A stretch of DNA of 20,812 bases, taken from Solirubrobacterales bacterium. GTDB taxonomy: Bacteria; Actinomycetota; Thermoleophilia; Solirubrobacterales; Solirubrobacteraceae. Location of the stretch: positions 20,492 through 41,303 of the forward strand of contig QHBV01000087.1 in assembly GCA_003244035.1 (NCBI GenBank), written 5' to 3'. The notes beneath the pieces are model-generated. The model was given only the letters and a program-made list of their open reading frames with translations, searched no databases and had not been told where the DNA came from. How positions within the stretch are numbered: position 1 is the stretch's first letter; each line of letters opens with the position of its first letter. This document shows, piece after piece, positions 19,656 through 20,812 of the stretch. The position numbers and the translations under genes are program-made.

Positions 19656-20471
19656 CTAGGCGTGCTCAGGACTACGCGTGAGCTCGCTCAGTCGGGCCAG
19701 CGCCCGGCGCAGAATCCGTGAGACCTGCATCTGCGAGACGCCGACCTGGGCGGCGATCTGACTCTGCGTGAGATCCTCCACGAACCGCAGCACCAGCACG
19801 TGTCGCTCACGCGGCCCGAGCTGCTGGGCGGCGACGACGATCGCCACCTTCGCGTCGACAATGTCGAAGCGCTCGTCGAGGACCCCGAAGGAGTCCGCGA
19901 GCGTGCCGGTTTCCCTCTCCCCGTCCTCTCGGGGAGCATCGAGCGAGGTGGCATGGTGGGCGGCCGCGGCCTCGAGCGCGTCGAGCACGTCCTCCACGCC
20001 CAGCTCGAGGTACTGCGCGAGCACCGGCAGGCTCGGCGGGTGGCCGTTCTTGGCGGTCAGGCGCTGCTGGGCCTCCTCGACCTTGAGCGCGAGCTCCTGC
20101 GCGCCGCGCGGGACGTGCACCGCCCAACCGAGATCGCGGAAGTGGCGCTTGAGCTCGCCAAGAATCGTGGGGACGGCGAACGAGGAGAACGCGGTTCCCC
20201 GGCCGACATCGAATCGGTCGATCGCCTTGACCAGTCCCAGGCTCGCGACCTGCACCAGGTCGTCGAACGGCTCGTGCGAGCCGCTATAACGCCGCGCGAG
20301 CTTGCGCGCGAGCGGGAGGAAGCGGTGAACCAGCTCCTCGCGGGCGGCGCGATCTCCATGCTGCTGCCAACGGATGAAGAGCTCGTCGGACTTGGACCTT
20401 GCCGTTCCCCACGGCGCGTCACTGACCGCGAGTTGGGGATCGTGACTTTGGGGATGTTGGATCGAGAGCAC
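19656..20471 (-). CDS. RNA polymerase sigma factor, SigB/SigF/SigG family
   Basis: A 271-residue group 3 sigma factor. Region 2 spans about 45-115 (LVHRFLPLARKLARRYSG, FDDLVQVASLGLVKAIDRFD, FSSFAVPTILGELKRHFRD). Region 3 covers ~120-165 (VHVPRGAQEL, then a long helix), and region 4 covers ~210-262, with LGPRERHVLVLRFVEDLTQSQIAAQVGVSQMQVSRILRRAL as its helix-turn-helix. WAVHVPRG and IGVSQMQVSR-type motifs mark stress sigma factors of the SigB/SigF branch. An N-terminal ~28-residue leader is family-variable. It is presumably controlled by the adjacent RsbW- and STAS-type proteins. GTG 20471 is the only good start and lacks a Shine-Dalgarno sequence; a sigma-70-like promoter lies just upstream. 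Confidence 0.95.
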   Translation of the reverse strand: MLSIQHPQSHDPQLAVSDAPWGTARSKSDELFIRWQQHGDRAAREELVHRFLPLARKLARRYSGSHEPFDDLVQVASLGLVKAIDRFDVGRGTAFSSFAVPTILGELKRHFRDLGWAVHVPRGAQELALKVEEAQQRLTAKNGHPPSLPVLAQYLELGVEDVLDALEAAAAHHATSLDAPREDGERETGTLADSFGVLDERFDIVDAKVAIVVAAQQLGPRERHVLVLRFVEDLTQSQIAAQVGVSQMQVSRILRRALARLSELTRSPEHA

Positions 20472-20481
20472 GACAAAGGGG

Positions 20482-20509
20482 GTTCTACCTCATCTACCGG
20501 CTCATTCAA
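20482..20509 (-). promoter_or_regulatory. sigma-70-like promoter for the sigma-factor gene
   Basis: On the minus strand TTGAAT (20509-20504), 16 bases, then TAGAAC (20487-20482), 10 bases before GTG 20471. This is the best housekeeping-type promoter in the window. It overlaps the last codon and stop of the upstream gene and would give a leader of only a few bases. Confidence 0.55.
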
Positions 20510-20812
20510 GTCTGGGTGTCAGCGCGCTTACGTGGGCATGCGGAGCTGTGTGCGTGCGGACGCGGGCGACGCCGGCGCGCAGGCCGTCACCGGCGCCGCT
20601 GGTGGCGATGATCGTTCCGCGCGCGAGGACCTGCGCATCGCGACGGGGCAGGCGCAGCACGATCCGCCAGCGACCGTGCTCGACGGTGGTCTTGTGCCGG
20701 ACGCGGACTTCGCGGTGGTCGTAGGTGCCCGCGAACGTGACGGCGATGCGGCCTCGATAGGCGGAGCTGATCGCCCCGCGTACGATCACCGCGCCACCGC
20801 GAAGCCGCCATT
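20502..20812 (-). CDS. C-terminal part of a probable secreted beta-sandwich protein (partial)
   Basis: The reading frame is open to the window edge, so the start lies outside; a GTG at 20789 is in frame but is probably internal. The visible ~103 residues show alternating beta strands: VIVRGAISSAYRGRIAVTF, YDHREVRVRHKTTVEHGRWRIVLRLP, and GTIIATSGAGDGLRAGVARVRTHT. This looks like one Ig-like or bacterial surface repeat domain of the kind found at the end of extracellular proteins in actinobacteria. No enzyme motif is visible. The stop lies 30 bases before the sigma-factor start on the same strand, so read-through into that gene is possible. Family and function are not recognised with certainty. 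Confidence 0.5.
   Translation of the reverse strand, partial: WRLRGGAVIVRGAISSAYRGRIAVTFAGTYDHREVRVRHKTTVEHGRWRIVLRLPRRDAQVLARGTIIATSGAGDGLRAGVARVRTHTAPHAHVSALTPRLE

Overview
The window is very GC-rich chromosomal DNA from a bacterium. Its gene order rpsF-ssb-rpsR-rplI-dnaB, GTG starts, four-base start/stop overlaps and SigB/SigF-type stress module point to a high-GC actinobacterium. The Asp23/AmaP-like operon, the acidic-tailed SSB and the short charged hypothetical proteins suggest the class Thermoleophilia (Solirubrobacterales or relatives). That placement is an inference from gene content; no rRNA is present. The first ~45 bases are almost pure G and look like a damaged contig end. No tRNA, rRNA, CRISPR array, insertion sequence or prophage was seen.

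Layout. (1) 1-1734, + strand: a tightly overlapping envelope operon with the 3' end of an Asp23/Gls24 gene, two related two-helix membrane proteins of AmaP type and a small membrane protein. (2) 1786-3768: a CrtI/PYROXD2-like FAD oxidoreductase converging on an SRPBCC-domain gene. (3) 3964-8196, + strand: the ribosome/replication block rpsF, ssb, rpsR, rplI, dnaB, followed by a DnaC/DnaI-like helicase-loader ATPase that overlaps dnaB. (4) 8230-9809: a small coiled-coil gene (minus strand) and purA, whose 3' end carries a 15-bp perfect hairpin. (5) 9854-11874, minus strand: two small charged genes, a compact DEAD-box helicase and a cold-shock protein. (6) 11918-16820, minus strand: a five-gene chain pepT, class IV aminotransferase, WecB/WbpI-like epimerase, WbpB-like oxidoreductase and WbpD-like acetyltransferase; the last four genes are translationally overlapped. 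The final three resemble part of the pathway to UDP-diacetamido-mannuronic acid-type sugars. (7) 16882-20812: topoisomerase IB, a STAS anti-anti-sigma factor, two RsbW-type ATPases and a SigB/SigF-family sigma factor, with strands alternating, then the 3' end of a probable secreted-protein gene.

How the parts work together. Regions 3 and 4 are housekeeping. Region 7 is a complete partner-switching set (antagonist, two kinase-like anti-sigma candidates, sigma factor). A motif GNNT-N16-GGGTAG, close to the known SigB/SigF promoter pattern, lies just upstream of one of the RsbW-type genes, of topoisomerase IB and of the SRPBCC gene, so these may form a small local stress regulon. Many starts here lack a Shine-Dalgarno sequence but have a -10-like hexamer 12-18 bases upstream, which suggests leaderless or nearly leaderless mRNAs. 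No wholly new multi-gene system is evident. The most unusual items are the stress-promoter pattern, the two-domain RsbW-like protein, the DnaC-like loader beside dnaB and the incomplete sugar pathway.
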